Part shown: positions 28,719-36,852 of the stretch, in pieces | Layout of the letters: the number at the start of each line of letters is the position of its first letter | Numbering within the stretch: the first letter of the stretch is position 1 | DNA from: Allochromatium tepidum | Lineage (GTDB): Bacteria; Pseudomonadota; Gammaproteobacteria; Chromatiales; Chromatiaceae | Direction: 5' to 3' | DNA length: 64,000 nt | Assembly: GCF_018409545.1 (NCBI RefSeq) | Contig: NZ_AP024563.1 | Coordinates: forward strand, 1,256,755-1,320,754 | Program-made: the position numbers and the translations under genes | Notes under the pieces: generated by a model | Told to the model about the DNA's origin: nothing | Databases searched by the model: none | The model's input: the letters and a program-made list of their open reading frames with translations, nothing else

Positions 28719-31094
28719 ATGAGCATCGACATGAGTCAGTTCTATCAGGTGTTCTTCGAGGAGGCCGGCGAGAACCTGGCGGCGATGGAGAGCCTGTTGC
28801 TGGAGCTGGACGTTCAGGCGCCCGACCTGGAGACCCTCAACGCCATCTTCCGCGCGGCGCATTCCATCAAGGGCGGGGCCGGCACCTTCGGCTTCAGCGA
28901 CATGGCCGAAGTGACCCATGTGCTGGAGACCCTGCTCGACCGGCTGCGCAAGCAGGAGCTGGACCCGACGGTCGAGATGATCGATGCCTTCCTCCAGGCC
29001 GGCGATGTGCTCAAGTCGCAGCTCCAGGCCCATCAGGAGGGCGAGGAATACGAAGACGCGCGCGTGGCCGAGGTCTGCGAACATCTGGAACGGCTGGCGC
29101 ATTCGGACGAAGGCGGCGGCGAGGCACCCGTGTCGGCCAGGGACGGGGCCGCGTCATCCGTCACGCACTGGCGTCTCGCGTTCGCGCCGGCCAGTATCGG
29201 CCGGGGCACGCCGGGCGAGCGTCAGGCGCTGTTCGAGGCGCTGGGTGAACTGGGGCGTATTCAGGATCTCGGCGACGGCGAGAGCGAGCGCTGCCTGTGG
29301 CAGTTGACCTCCACGGCCGGACGCGGTGCGATCGAAGAGATCCTGGCCTTCGTCTGCGAGCCGGGACAGGTCGAGATCGACACGGTCGAGACACCCGGGG
29401 CGCCGCCGGCTGAGACCGAGACGGAGACCGCCTACGGCTTTTTCGCCGATGCGCCCGGACTCGAGGCCGAGTCATCGGTCGCCGCTCCCGAGCCGGATCA
29501 GGATGCACTGGGCTACGGTTTCTTCGAGGGCGCGCCCGGAACCGAGCCAACCCCCGAGGAGCGGGCCGAGGCGCCGGACCAACCCCAGGAACCCGACCTT
29601 CTGACCGAGATCCAGGAATCCAACGGCTACGGCTTCTTCCGCAACGCCCCCGGCAGTGAGGCGGCACTCGACCAGGAACACAAGGGCTATGGACTCTTCG
29701 GCGGCAGTCCCGGCATGGAGCGGGTGGCCGCCGTGGCCCGGCAGGATCGACTCGACGACGAACTCGGATTCGGGCTCTTCAACCCCGCGCCCGGATCGCC
29801 CGAATCGCGCGCCGAGAACGACGAAGCTTCGGCGTCGATACCAATGGACGCTTCATCGGCCAAGTCGACCGCAGGGCGCGAGAGTCGCGCCGCGTCCGGC
29901 AACGCCGCCAAGCGCCCGGCCACGACCGATTCATCCATCCGCGTCAGCGTCGAGAAGGTCGACCAACTGATCAATCTGGTCGGCGAACTCGTCATCACCC
30001 ACGCTATGCTCGCCGACTCGGCCGCCGGACTCGACCCGGTCGTCCATGAGCGCATCATGGCCGGGCTGTCGAACCTGGAGCGCAATTCGCGCGACCTACA
30101 GGAAGCGGTGATGTCGATCCGCATGATGCCGATCAGCTTCGTCTTCAACCGCTTCCCGCGCGTGGTGCGCGACACGGCGGCCAGTCTCGGCAAGAAGGTC
30201 ACGCTCAAGCTCATCGGCGAGGACACCGAGCTCGACAAGGGCCTGATCGAACGCCTGGCCGATCCGCTCAACCATCTGGTGCGCAACAGCATCGACCACG
30301 GCATCGAGCGCCCCGAGGTGCGTCTGGCCGCCGGCAAGCCCGAGACCGGCGAGATCGTGCTGCGCGCCAGCCATCGCGGCGGCAGCGTGGTGGTCGAGGT
30401 CAGCGACGACGGCGGCGGGCTCAATCGCGAAAAGCTGCTGGCCAAGGCCGCCAAGCAGGGCATCCCGATGCCGGACAACCCGTCCGACAAGGACGTCTGG
30501 CAGCTCATCTTCCACGCCGGCTTTTCGACCGCCGAGCGCGTCACCGACATCTCGGGGCGCGGTGTCGGCATGGACGTGGTGCGCCGCAACATCGAGGACA
30601 TGAACGGTCGGGTCGAGGTCGACTCGACGGCCGGGCGCGGTACGCACATCACCATCCGCCTGCCGCTGACGCTGGCCATCCTCGACGGACTCTCGGTGCG
30701 CATGGGCGAGGAGATGTTCATCCTGCCGCTGACCGTGATCCGGGAGTCGATCCAGCCGCGCGCCGAGCAATTCAAGACCATCGTCGGCAAGGGGCGCGTG
30801 GCCCAGATCAACGACGAATACCTGCCGCTGGTCAGCCTGCACGACGTCTTCAACAGCGGCCGGCCCGAGCCCGATCCGCTCGACGGCATCCTGGTCATCG
30901 TCGAGACCAACGAGGGACGCGCCGCCGTGCTGGTCGACGAGCTGGTCGCCCAGCACCAGGTCGTCATCAAGAGCCTGGAGACCAACTATCGCAAGGTGGA
31001 GGGCGTCTCGGGCGCCACCATCATGGGCGACGGGCGCGTGGCCCTGATCCTGGACGTCGATGCCCTGGTGCGGCTCAGCCGCCGGGGCGGCTAG
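28719..31094 (+). CDS. cheA: chemotaxis histidine kinase CheA with repeat-bearing linker
   Basis: CheA phosphorylates CheY and CheB in response to receptors. Domains of the 791-residue protein: P1 Hpt with phospho-His in AHSIKGGAGTFGF (H48); a P2-like domain at about 148-222 (WRLAFAPASIGRG onwards); a long linker at 223-400; P3 dimerisation from about 405 (RVSVEKVDQLINLVGELVI); P4 ATPase with N box HLVRNSIDHGIERP, G1 DDGGGLNREK and G2 GRGVGMDVVRRNI; and P5 CheW-like domain to the end. The linker contains five copies of a Y/F-G-F/L-F-x-x-A/S-P-G motif at 239, 266, 304, 324 and 351. Confidence 0.96.
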   Translation: MSIDMSQFYQVFFEEAGENLAAMESLLLELDVQAPDLETLNAIFRAAHSIKGGAGTFGFSDMAEVTHVLETLLDRLRKQELDPTVEMIDAFLQAGDVLKSQLQAHQEGEEYEDARVAEVCEHLERLAHSDEGGGEAPVSARDGAASSVTHWRLAFAPASIGRGTPGERQALFEALGELGRIQDLGDGESERCLWQLTSTAGRGAIEEILAFVCEPGQVEIDTVETPGAPPAETETETAYGFFADAPGLEAESSVAAPEPDQDALGYGFFEGAPGTEPTPEERAEAPDQPQEPDLLTEIQESNGYGFFRNAPGSEAALDQEHKGYGLFGGSPGMERVAAVARQDRLDDELGFGLFNPAPGSPESRAENDEASASIPMDASSAKSTAGRESRAASGNAAKRPATTDSSIRVSVEKVDQLINLVGELVITHAMLADSAAGLDPVVHERIMAGLSNLERNSRDLQEAVMSIRMMPISFVFNRFPRVVRDTAASLGKKVTLKLIGEDTELDKGLIERLADPLNHLVRNSIDHGIERPEVRLAAGKPETGEIVLRASHRGGSVVVEVSDDGGGLNREKLLAKAAKQGIPMPDNPSDKDVWQLIFHAGFSTAERVTDISGRGVGMDVVRRNIEDMNGRVEVDSTAGRGTHITIRLPLTLAILDGLSVRMGEEMFILPLTVIRESIQPRAEQFKTIVGKGRVAQINDEYLPLVSLHDVFNSGRPEPDPLDGILVIVETNEGRAAVLVDELVAQHQVVIKSLETNYRKVEGVSGATIMGDGRVALILDVDALVRLSRRGG

Positions 31095-31136
31095 CCAAGA
31101 CCGAACACTCAAACGAGACAAGGGGAGACCCAGACC

Positions 31137-31640
31137 ATGAACGACGAGCGCCGGGAGGGCAGCGCGGTTGCGACCGACAGCGCGCGCGAGTATCTGACCT
31201 TCACCCTGGGCGAGGAGGAGTACGGTATCGACATCCTCAAGGTCCAGGAGATCCGCGGCTATGACGCCGTGACCAAGATCGCCAACTCGCCCGACTTCAT
31301 CAAGGGCGTGATCAACATGCGCGGCATCATCGTGCCCATCATCGACATGCGGCTGAAGTTCCACCTCGGGCAGGTCGAATACAACGAGTTCACGGTGGTC
31401 ATCATCCTCAACATCAGCGGGCGCATCATGGGCGTGGTCGTCGACGGCGTCTCGGACGTCATCGCCCTGCGCGGCGATCAGATCAGGCCCGCACCCGAGT
31501 TCGGCTCGGTGCTGGATACGGCCTATATCGACGGCCTGGCCACGCTGGATGAGCGCATGATCATCATGGTCGACATCGAGAAACTCATGACCAGCCAGGA
31601 GATGGGACTGGTCGACCAGACCCATCTGGCCGTGGCCTGA
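31137..31640 (+). CDS. cheW: chemotaxis coupling protein CheW
   Basis: A 167-residue Che[20 protein letters not shown] starts the SH3-like barrel, followed by [18 protein letters not shown] with the conserved NxRG and [12 protein letters not shown]. CheW links receptors to CheA P5 in signalling arrays. It has an AGGGGAGA Shine-Dalgarno (31119-31126) and lies between cheA and cheR in the operon. Confidence 0.95.
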   Translation: MNDERREGSAVATDSAREYLTFTLGEEEYGIDILKVQEIRGYDAVTKIANSPDFIKGVINMRGIIVPIIDMRLKFHLGQVEYNEFTVVIILNISGRIMGVVVDGVSDVIALRGDQIRPAPEFGSVLDTAYIDGLATLDERMIIMVDIEKLMTSQEMGLVDQTHLAVA

Positions 31641-31650
31641 GCGCGACGAC

Positions 31651-32499
31651 ATGGCAGAGAGTGCGGCGGTGAGCCGTGAGCGTGAGTTCCATTTCACGTC
31701 ACGCGATTTCGAGCAGATCCGGCGTCTGATCTATGAGCACGCCGGCATCTCGCTCAGTCCGGCCAAGATGGACATGGTCTACAGCCGCATCGCCCGGCGT
31801 CTGCGCGCCACCGGCCTGACCACCTTCGAGGAGTATCTGGACTTCCTGGATTCCAATCCGGACGAATGGCCGCACTTCACCAACTCGCTCACCACCAACC
31901 TGACCTCGTTCTTCCGTGAGTCGCATCATTTCCCGGTGCTGGCCGAACTCGCGCTGGAGGCCAAACGCCAGGGCCGCCGCCCGATCCGGCTCTGGTCCTC
32001 GGCCTGCTCGACCGGCGAGGAGCCCTATTCGATGGCCATGACCCTGATCGAGGCGTTCGATTCCTGGACGCCGCCCGTCAAGATCCTGGCGACCGATCTG
32101 GACACCAATGTGGTGCGTCAGGCCGCCGAGGGCATCTATGCGATGGACCGGGTCGAGAAACTGCCCGAGGCTCAGCTCAAGCGCTTCTTCCTGCGCGGCA
32201 AGGGGGCGCGGGCCGGTCAGGCACGGGTCCGGCCCGAGGTACGCGCCCTGGTCGAGTTCCAGCCGCTCAATCTGCTCAGCGAGCACTGGCCGATGCGCGA
32301 TCCTTTCGACGCCATCTTCTGCCGCAATGTCATGATCTACTTCGATAAGCCGACCCAGGCCAAGATCCTGTCACGCTTCCACCCGCTGTTGCGTCCCGAC
32401 GGACTGCTCTTCGTCGGACACTCCGAGAGTCTGGCCCATGTCGCCAATCTCTTTCGCCTGCGGGGCAAGACGGTCTACGCGCCTGTGCACACACATTGA
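31651..32499 (+). CDS. cheR: chemoreceptor glutamate methyltransferase CheR
   Basis: CheR methylates receptor glutamates with S-adenosylmethionine for adaptation. The 282 residues show the helical N-terminal domain (FEQIRRLIYEHAGISLS) and the Rossmann SAM domain with RLWSSACSTGEEPYSMAMTL near residue 113, ILATDLDTNVVRQA, and IFCRNVMIYFDKPTQ. The C-terminal beta-subdomain insertion is present. No TPR extension. The local receptor lacks an NWETF-type tether, so CheR must find it directly. Confidence 0.95.
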   Translation: MAESAAVSREREFHFTSRDFEQIRRLIYEHAGISLSPAKMDMVYSRIARRLRATGLTTFEEYLDFLDSNPDEWPHFTNSLTTNLTSFFRESHHFPVLAELALEAKRQGRRPIRLWSSACSTGEEPYSMAMTLIEAFDSWTPPVKILATDLDTNVVRQAAEGIYAMDRVEKLPEAQLKRFFLRGKGARAGQARVRPEVRALVEFQPLNLLSEHWPMRDPFDAIFCRNVMIYFDKPTQAKILSRFHPLLRPDGLLFVGHSESLAHVANLFRLRGKTVYAPVHTH

Positions 32500-32511
32500 A
32501 TTGGGACCGCT

Positions 32512-33123
32512 ATGCAGCATGGATTCGAGGAAGTCCTGGCGCCGAATCTCTACTACGACCGCCACTTCAAGATGGATGCGGTCAAAATCCTGCCGGGCGA
32601 GTACTATGTCTCGACACGCGAGATCCTGATGGTCACGGTGCTGGGTTCCTGTGTCGGCGCCTGTATCCGTGACCGGACCCGGGGCATCGGCGGCATCAAT
32701 CACTTCATGCTGCCGGACGACAAGCGCGACGAGAACGAGCGCTTCAGCCGTTCGATGCGCTATGGCGACTATGCGATGGAGATCCTGATCAACCAGTTGA
32801 TCAAGCTCGGTGCGCGGCGCTCGAACCTGGAGGCCAAGGTCTTCGGCGGCGGCAATGTGCTGCCGGGCTTCAAGAACCATGTCGTCGGCGAGCGCAATGC
32901 CGAGTTCGTGATCGAGTATCTGACCACCGAGGGCATTCCCGTGGTCGCCCGGGATCTGCTGGGCAATTACCCGCGCAAGGTCTATTTCTTCCCGACCAGC
33001 GGCCGGGTGTTGGTCAAGAAACTGCGTAGCATGCACAACGACACCATCATCGAACGCGAACTCAGTTACAGTGAGACGCTGCGTCGGGCGAAGGTCGAGG
33101 GCGAAGTGGAGCTGTTTTCATGA
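32512..33123 (+). CDS. cheD: chemoreceptor glutamine deamidase CheD
   Basis: CheD converts specific receptor glutamines to glutamate. The 203-residue protein has the catalytic Cys in [15 protein letters not shown] (about C46), the His in [11 protein letters not shown], and [20 protein letters not shown]. The gene's stop overlaps the receptor start by 4 bp (ATGA), so the two are translationally coupled. The last residues read [10 protein letters not shown], much like the receptor's own C-terminus. Confidence 0.95.
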   Translation: MQHGFEEVLAPNLYYDRHFKMDAVKILPGEYYVSTREILMVTVLGSCVGACIRDRTRGIGGINHFMLPDDKRDENERFSRSMRYGDYAMEILINQLIKLGARRSNLEAKVFGGGNVLPGFKNHVVGERNAEFVIEYLTTEGIPVVARDLLGNYPRKVYFFPTSGRVLVKKLRSMHNDTIIERELSYSETLRRAKVEGEVELFS

Positions 33124-34355
33124 ATGTGGCACGGATTCGAGTCGGGACGATCCTGGAGACCCTCAAACCGTACTGGCCGCCGCTGCTCTTCGGTCTGGCG
33201 GCCTTGCTCCAGGTTCTGCTGCTGCCGGGGCTGGCTCCGGTCTGGGTCGGGGTGTTGTTGCCGGTCGCGGTCTGGCCGTTGTGGCTCGTCCTGAGGGCGG
33301 GAGGAGGCGCGACGGGCAACGCGGCCCGGACGCCCGAGCGAGACGAGGGCAGCCTTCAGGAGAGTCCGGACGAGCGCGCCTTCTGGGATCTGGTGGTCGA
33401 GACCGACCGGCTCTTCGCGCCCCTGATGGACGAGCTGCGCGATTCGGTCCGGCAGGCCAGGGATCTGATCGGCCACGCGGCCGGCGATCTCCACGCCAGT
33501 TTCAACGGTCTCTCGGACGAGTCCAAGGCCCAGCAGCGTCTGGTGATGACCCTGATCTCCAGGACCGATCAGACGGGGCAGGGCCAGGGCGAACTGATCG
33601 ACGTCAACGACTTCCTCAAAGCCAACAGCCGGCTGCTCGCGCAGAACGTCGAGCGCCTGATCGACATGGGCAAGCACAGCGTCCATGTCGCTCACCAGAT
33701 CGATGACCTGTCGGCGCAGATGGCCCACATCTTCGAGCAGCTCGATGGGGCCAAGCGCATCGCGCGCCAGACCAACCTGCTCGCGCTCAACGCCGCCATC
33801 GAGGCCGCGCGCGCGGGCGAGGCCGGACGCGGCTTCGCGGTGGTGGCACAAGAGGTGCGCAAGCTCTCCCAGGACGCCGCCGAATTCAACGATCAGATCC
33901 GCCGGCAGGTCGAGCAGGCCCAACTGGTCTTCGCCGAGACCCGCGAGATCGTCGGCCGCATGGCCTCGCAGGACATGAACGCCTCCATCAGCGCCAAGGG
34001 TTCGATGGACGACATGATCGAACAGGTCCAGGCGCTCAATGCCAATATGTCGGTGGGTCTGGATGAATTGAACCGGATCGTCGACCGGCTCCAGTCCAAC
34101 GTCGGCGCGGCGGTGCGCTTGCTGCAATTCGAGGACATCGCCCGCCAGGTGCTGGAACGCGCCGAGGTGCGGATCGAACTCATGGACCGCTTCGTCGCCG
34201 AGTTGCGGCGCATTCCGCTCGGTCAGGTCCGTTCGGCCGAGGATGTCGATCAGGCCCGGCGGCGACTGGAGACACTGCACGCCGATCTGGTGGCCACCGC
34301 CCATCACGCCGTGAGTCAGAGCTCGATGGACGAAGGCGACATCGAGCTGTTTTGA
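33120..34355 (+). CDS. methyl-accepting chemotaxis protein, membrane hairpin without periplasmic domain
   Basis: A 411-residue receptor. Two closely spaced hydrophobic helices at about residues 19-35 and 37-58 form a hairpin with almost no periplasmic loop, so it probably senses something in the membrane or cytoplasm, such as redox or energy state. The signalling hairpin tip reads [20 protein letters not shown], then [18 protein letters not shown], the conserved MCP core. No HAMP or PAS domain was seen. It ends [11 protein letters not shown]. The position between cheD and cheB suggests it is the dedicated receptor of this system. Confidence 0.88.
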   Translation: MNVARIRVGTILETLKPYWPPLLFGLAALLQVLLLPGLAPVWVGVLLPVAVWPLWLVLRAGGGATGNAARTPERDEGSLQESPDERAFWDLVVETDRLFAPLMDELRDSVRQARDLIGHAAGDLHASFNGLSDESKAQQRLVMTLISRTDQTGQGQGELIDVNDFLKANSRLLAQNVERLIDMGKHSVHVAHQIDDLSAQMAHIFEQLDGAKRIARQTNLLALNAAIEAARAGEAGRGFAVVAQEVRKLSQDAAEFNDQIRRQVEQAQLVFAETREIVGRMASQDMNASISAKGSMDDMIEQVQALNANMSVGLDELNRIVDRLQSNVGAAVRLLQFEDIARQVLERAEVRIELMDRFVAELRRIPLGQVRSAEDVDQARRRLETLHADLVATAHHAVSQSSMDEGDIELF

Positions 34356-34365
34356 GGGATCGCAG

Positions 34366-35433
34366 ATGATACGTGTTCTTGTCGTCGACGACTCGGCCCT
34401 GATGCGTCAGCTGCTGACCGAGATCCTGGCAGCCGCCCCCGACATCGAGGTCGTCGGCAGCGCCCAGGATCCCTATGTGGCGCGCGATCGCATCAAGGAA
34501 CTGAATCCGGACGTGCTCACACTCGACGTCGAGATGCCGCGCATGGACGGGCTGACCTTTTTGCGCAACCTCATGCGGCTGCGACCGATGCCGGTGGTGA
34601 TGGTATCCTCGCTCACCGAGCGCGGGGCCGAGGTGACGCTGCACGCGCTCGAGCTGGGTGCGGTGGATTTCGTGCGCAAGCCCGACGGACCGATCGCCGC
34701 CGGGATGCGCGAGTATGCCGACGAATTGATCGAAAAGATCCGGACGGCCGCGACCATCAAGGTCAAACCCTTGCGCACGGCGGCCCCGAGCGCCGCCACA
34801 CCCGAGGCTCAGGAGCCGTCGCCGGCGCGCGCCATCTCGTCGTTCCGCACCACGGATCGGGTGCTGGCCATCGGGGCCTCGACCGGCGGCACCGAGGCGA
34901 TCAAGGAGGTGCTGATGCGCCTGCCGCCCGACACGCCGGGCGTGGTCATCGCCCAGCACATCCCGGCCGGCTTCAGCGCCGCCTTCGCCGAGCGCATGAA
35001 CCGTCAGACCGGGCTGGTGGTGAAGGAAGCCGCCGACGGCGATCGCATCATGCTGGGACATGCCTATATCGCGCCCGGCGATTACCATCTGCAACTCGCC
35101 CGCGACGGCGCCCGCTATGTCTGTCGGCTCGACCGCGGCGAGCCGGTCAACCGTCATCGGCCCAGTGTCGATGTGCTCTTTCGCTCGGTGGCCAAGGCCG
35201 CCGGCGCCAATGCCGCCGCCGCGCTCCTGACCGGCATGGGCGCCGATGGGGCTCAGGGGCTCAAGGAACTGTATGATCTCGGGGTGCACACCATCGCCCA
35301 GGACGAGGCGACCAGTGTGGTCTGGGGGATGCCCGGCGAGGCGGTCAAACGGGGCGGCGCCGTCGAGGTGCTGCCCCTGCCGGACATCGCCGCCGCCCTG
35401 CTCAAGGGGCTGGCGGCCAAGCGCAAACATTGA
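34366..35433 (+). CDS. cheB: chemoreceptor glutamate methylesterase CheB
   Basis: CheB removes receptor methyl groups when phosphorylated by CheA. The 355 residues start with a receiver domain ([20 protein letters not shown], phospho-Asp in [13 protein letters not shown]), a linker at about 135-165, and the esterase domain. Its catalytic triad motifs are [14 protein letters not shown] (Ser), [16 protein letters not shown] (His) and [15 protein letters not shown] (Asp). Length is normal. Confidence 0.95.
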   Translation: MIRVLVVDDSALMRQLLTEILAAAPDIEVVGSAQDPYVARDRIKELNPDVLTLDVEMPRMDGLTFLRNLMRLRPMPVVMVSSLTERGAEVTLHALELGAVDFVRKPDGPIAAGMREYADELIEKIRTAATIKVKPLRTAAPSAATPEAQEPSPARAISSFRTTDRVLAIGASTGGTEAIKEVLMRLPPDTPGVVIAQHIPAGFSAAFAERMNRQTGLVVKEAADGDRIMLGHAYIAPGDYHLQLARDGARYVCRLDRGEPVNRHRPSVDVLFRSVAKAAGANAAAALLTGMGADGAQGLKELYDLGVHTIAQDEATSVVWGMPGEAVKRGGAVEVLPLPDIAAALLKGLAAKRKH

Positions 35434-35463
35434 ACAGAAGTGTTATTGACCGGGAGTGTATGA

Positions 35464-35769
35464 ATGAGCGTCACATCACGTATCGATCGAGAGAAGGGCG
35501 TGGTGACCATCTCCATCGACGGGCGTTTCGATTTTGCGCAGCACAAGGACTTCAGAAACGCCTACAAGGATGTCGCCCCAGGGTCCATGCGGTTCGTCGT
35601 CGATCTCTCCAGGGCGTCCTATCTGGACAGCTCGGCCCTGGGGATGCTGCTCCTGCTGCGCGAGCACGTGGGCGGTGACCCGATGCGCGTGAGCATCACA
35701 GGCAGTAGCGAGGACGTGCGCCGCGTGCTCAAGATCGCCAATTTCGACAAGCTCTTCCACCTCGATTGA
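35464..35769 (+). CDS. STAS-domain protein (anti-sigma factor antagonist type)
   Basis: A 101-residue single STAS domain: MSVTSRIDREKGVVTISIDG, then FVVDLSRASYLDSSALGMLL with the phosphorylatable Ser in DSSALG. Such proteins bind and release a partner (anti-sigma factor or kinase) depending on serine phosphorylation. No partner kinase or phosphatase is present locally. As the last gene of the chemotaxis operon it may tune chemotaxis or biofilm decisions, which is an inference from position. Confidence 0.9.
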   Translation: MSVTSRIDREKGVVTISIDGRFDFAQHKDFRNAYKDVAPGSMRFVVDLSRASYLDSSALGMLLLLREHVGGDPMRVSITGSSEDVRRVLKIANFDKLFHLD

Positions 35770-35812
35770 GGCCGGCGGCGCGTCCTGCCCGGTCGGGCAC
35801 TCCCCGCCGGCC
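35770..35812. terminator. large GC-rich inverted repeat between STAS gene and fliL
   Basis: Two 9-bp arms GGCCGGCGG (35770-35778) and CCGCCGGCC (35804-35812) enclose a smaller GCCCGGTCGGGC hairpin. It lies exactly between two convergent genes, so it probably ends both transcripts. No T-tract is present. Confidence 0.55.
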
Positions 35813-35821
35813 GCAGGATGC

Positions 35822-36244
35822 TCATTGGACGATGAAGTCGGTGAAGTAGACCGCACTGATCGCCGGTCGCCCGGTCTGTTCCATCATGGTCTTGCGCAGA
35901 CTGTCCAGCAGTTCGATCCGCAACTGCTCGCGCGCTTCCGTGGTCATGATCTGATTGCCATCGCGTCCGCCGAGCAGGCTGATCATGCGATCGCGCAGAC
36001 GCGGCATGTGCAGCGTGATCAGGTCGGCGTCGGTCTGGGTTTCGATGAAGAACTGCATGCTCAGTTTCAGATAACTGCGCGGCTTGGCCAGATTGACGAT
36101 CAGCGGCGGCTCCAGCGCCATATAGCCCGGATAGGGCGCCGCCGCCTCGCCCTCCTTGGCGCCCGAGGAGGCTAGGGCGGCCAGAGGCGCGAGTCCAATG
36201 AGGAGTGCGAGCAGATAGAGCGTTATTTGGTTCGGTTTTTTCAT
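35822..36244 (-). CDS. fliL: flagellar basal body-associated protein FliL
   Basis: A 140-residue protein starting MKKPNQITLYLLALLIGLAP, a signal or anchor helix, followed by the FliL/stomatin-like domain (EPPLIVNLAKPRSYLKLSMQ, then LITLHMPRLRDRMISLLGG, ending AISAVYFTDFIVQ). FliL surrounds stator units and supports motor torque. It is isolated from other flagellar genes here. The ATG follows immediately after the end of the HEARO element, and its Shine-Dalgarno GGAGGA lies inside that element. Confidence 0.88.
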   Translation of the reverse strand: MKKPNQITLYLLALLIGLAPLAALASSGAKEGEAAAPYPGYMALEPPLIVNLAKPRSYLKLSMQFFIETQTDADLITLHMPRLRDRMISLLGGRDGNQIMTTEAREQLRIELLDSLRKTMMEQTGRPAISAVYFTDFIVQ

Positions 36245-36640
36245 CAGTTCCTCCGCGAGAAACCCCGTCCTTCAGGACGGGGAGGGATAGCGGCTGCGAC
36301 AGATCAGCCGCCGGAACAGGTGCAGGCTTTCCACCTGCCGGGCCGCAAGGCTCTGCCCGTAAGGGCCTGGTGACGGTGCGGCGTCTCACGACGCGACACG
36401 CTCCCCTCGCCAATGTGTGCAACCGGCTCCCGCCGGCGCGGCGATCAAGACCTTCGGCGCTTTACCTTTCGCCTGCATGATCTCGACCTTTCAGAGCGGC
36501 GGACTGAGGAAGCATCCGCCGGTGAGTCTTAACGACCTGTTGCACACGGAGCCCCTTTCGACCGTCCCGGTCAGGCGGGCTGAGGCTGGTCAACCCAGCT
36601 TGCTCTCACAAGCTCCGCCCTTCAGGGCGGGGTAGTTGAC
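36245..36640 (-). mobile_element. non-autonomous IscB/HEARO-type element (IS200/IS605-related)
   Basis: About 396 bp on the minus strand, running from GTCAACTACC (36640) to GGAGGAACTG (36245) and followed directly by ATGA. The left end forms hairpin CCGCCC-TGAA-GGGCGG (36630-36615); the right end forms CCCCGTCC-TGAA-GGACGGGG (36282-36263). The first 160 bases carry the omega RNA. No IscB protein is encoded: only a 30-codon frame beginning MQAKGKAPKVLIAAP and a stretch ending PLSLPVLKDGV near the right end, which may be the residue of the IscB C-terminus. No TnpA is present, so it would need to be mobilised in trans. Flanking by ATGA fits the known HEARO insertion preference. Confidence 0.8.
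36480..36640 (-). ncRNA. IscB omega RNA (HEARO RNA)
   Basis: The minus strand from 36640 matches the HEARO consensus in sequence and order. GUCAAC pairs with GUUGAC (36594-36589), enclosing CCGCCCUGAAGGGCGG and GCUUGUGAGAGCAAGC. Next come ACCAGC, a GACC/GGUC stem, GGUCGAAAGGGGCUCCGUG, GCAACAGGUCG, UUAAGACUCACCGGCGGAUG, CUCAGUCCGCC (closing GGCGGA with UCCGCC) and the terminal GAAAGGUCGAGA. In IscB systems the RNA's 5' end runs into flanking host DNA, which acts as the guide. Here that would be the roughly 16-20 bases just above 36640. Boundaries are estimated by eye. Confidence 0.83.
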
Positions 36641-36823
36641 GGGCTTCACCTCGATTCCAACGAGATAACGAGATCCAGACTCGGACTCTAGCGAAAACAC
36701 GTCTCGTCGGTCCAGAGCGAATCCGGTCATCCAGGTCAGGTCAGCCATGAGCGAGGCGTCGCCTGGATCGCCGCAGGTTTCGAGGTTGGGGACGGTTTGA
36801 GACTGTGCCATCATCGAACCCAT
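36590..36823 (-). pseudogene. short ORF of unknown origin interrupted by the HEARO element
   Basis: A minus-strand frame reads MAQSQTVPNLETCGDPGD at its start and SGSRYLVGIEVKP as its last native part, then crosses into the element at 36640 and ends VNYPALKGGACESKLG inside the omega RNA region. The native part (about 58 residues) is not recognised. It may be a real small gene truncated by the insertion or chance coding. It lies divergent to cysM, whose start is 30 bp away. Confidence 0.35.
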
Positions 36824-36852
36824 CCAACCGCCCCTTTTTCAGCGAGGCCCCC

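Noticed and set aside
36255-36640. Reading the two TGAA-loop hairpins as ends of a tnpB (IS605) remnant
   Set aside because: The internal sequence matches HEARO/IscB omega RNA segment by segment, and no TnpB motif is present in any frame.
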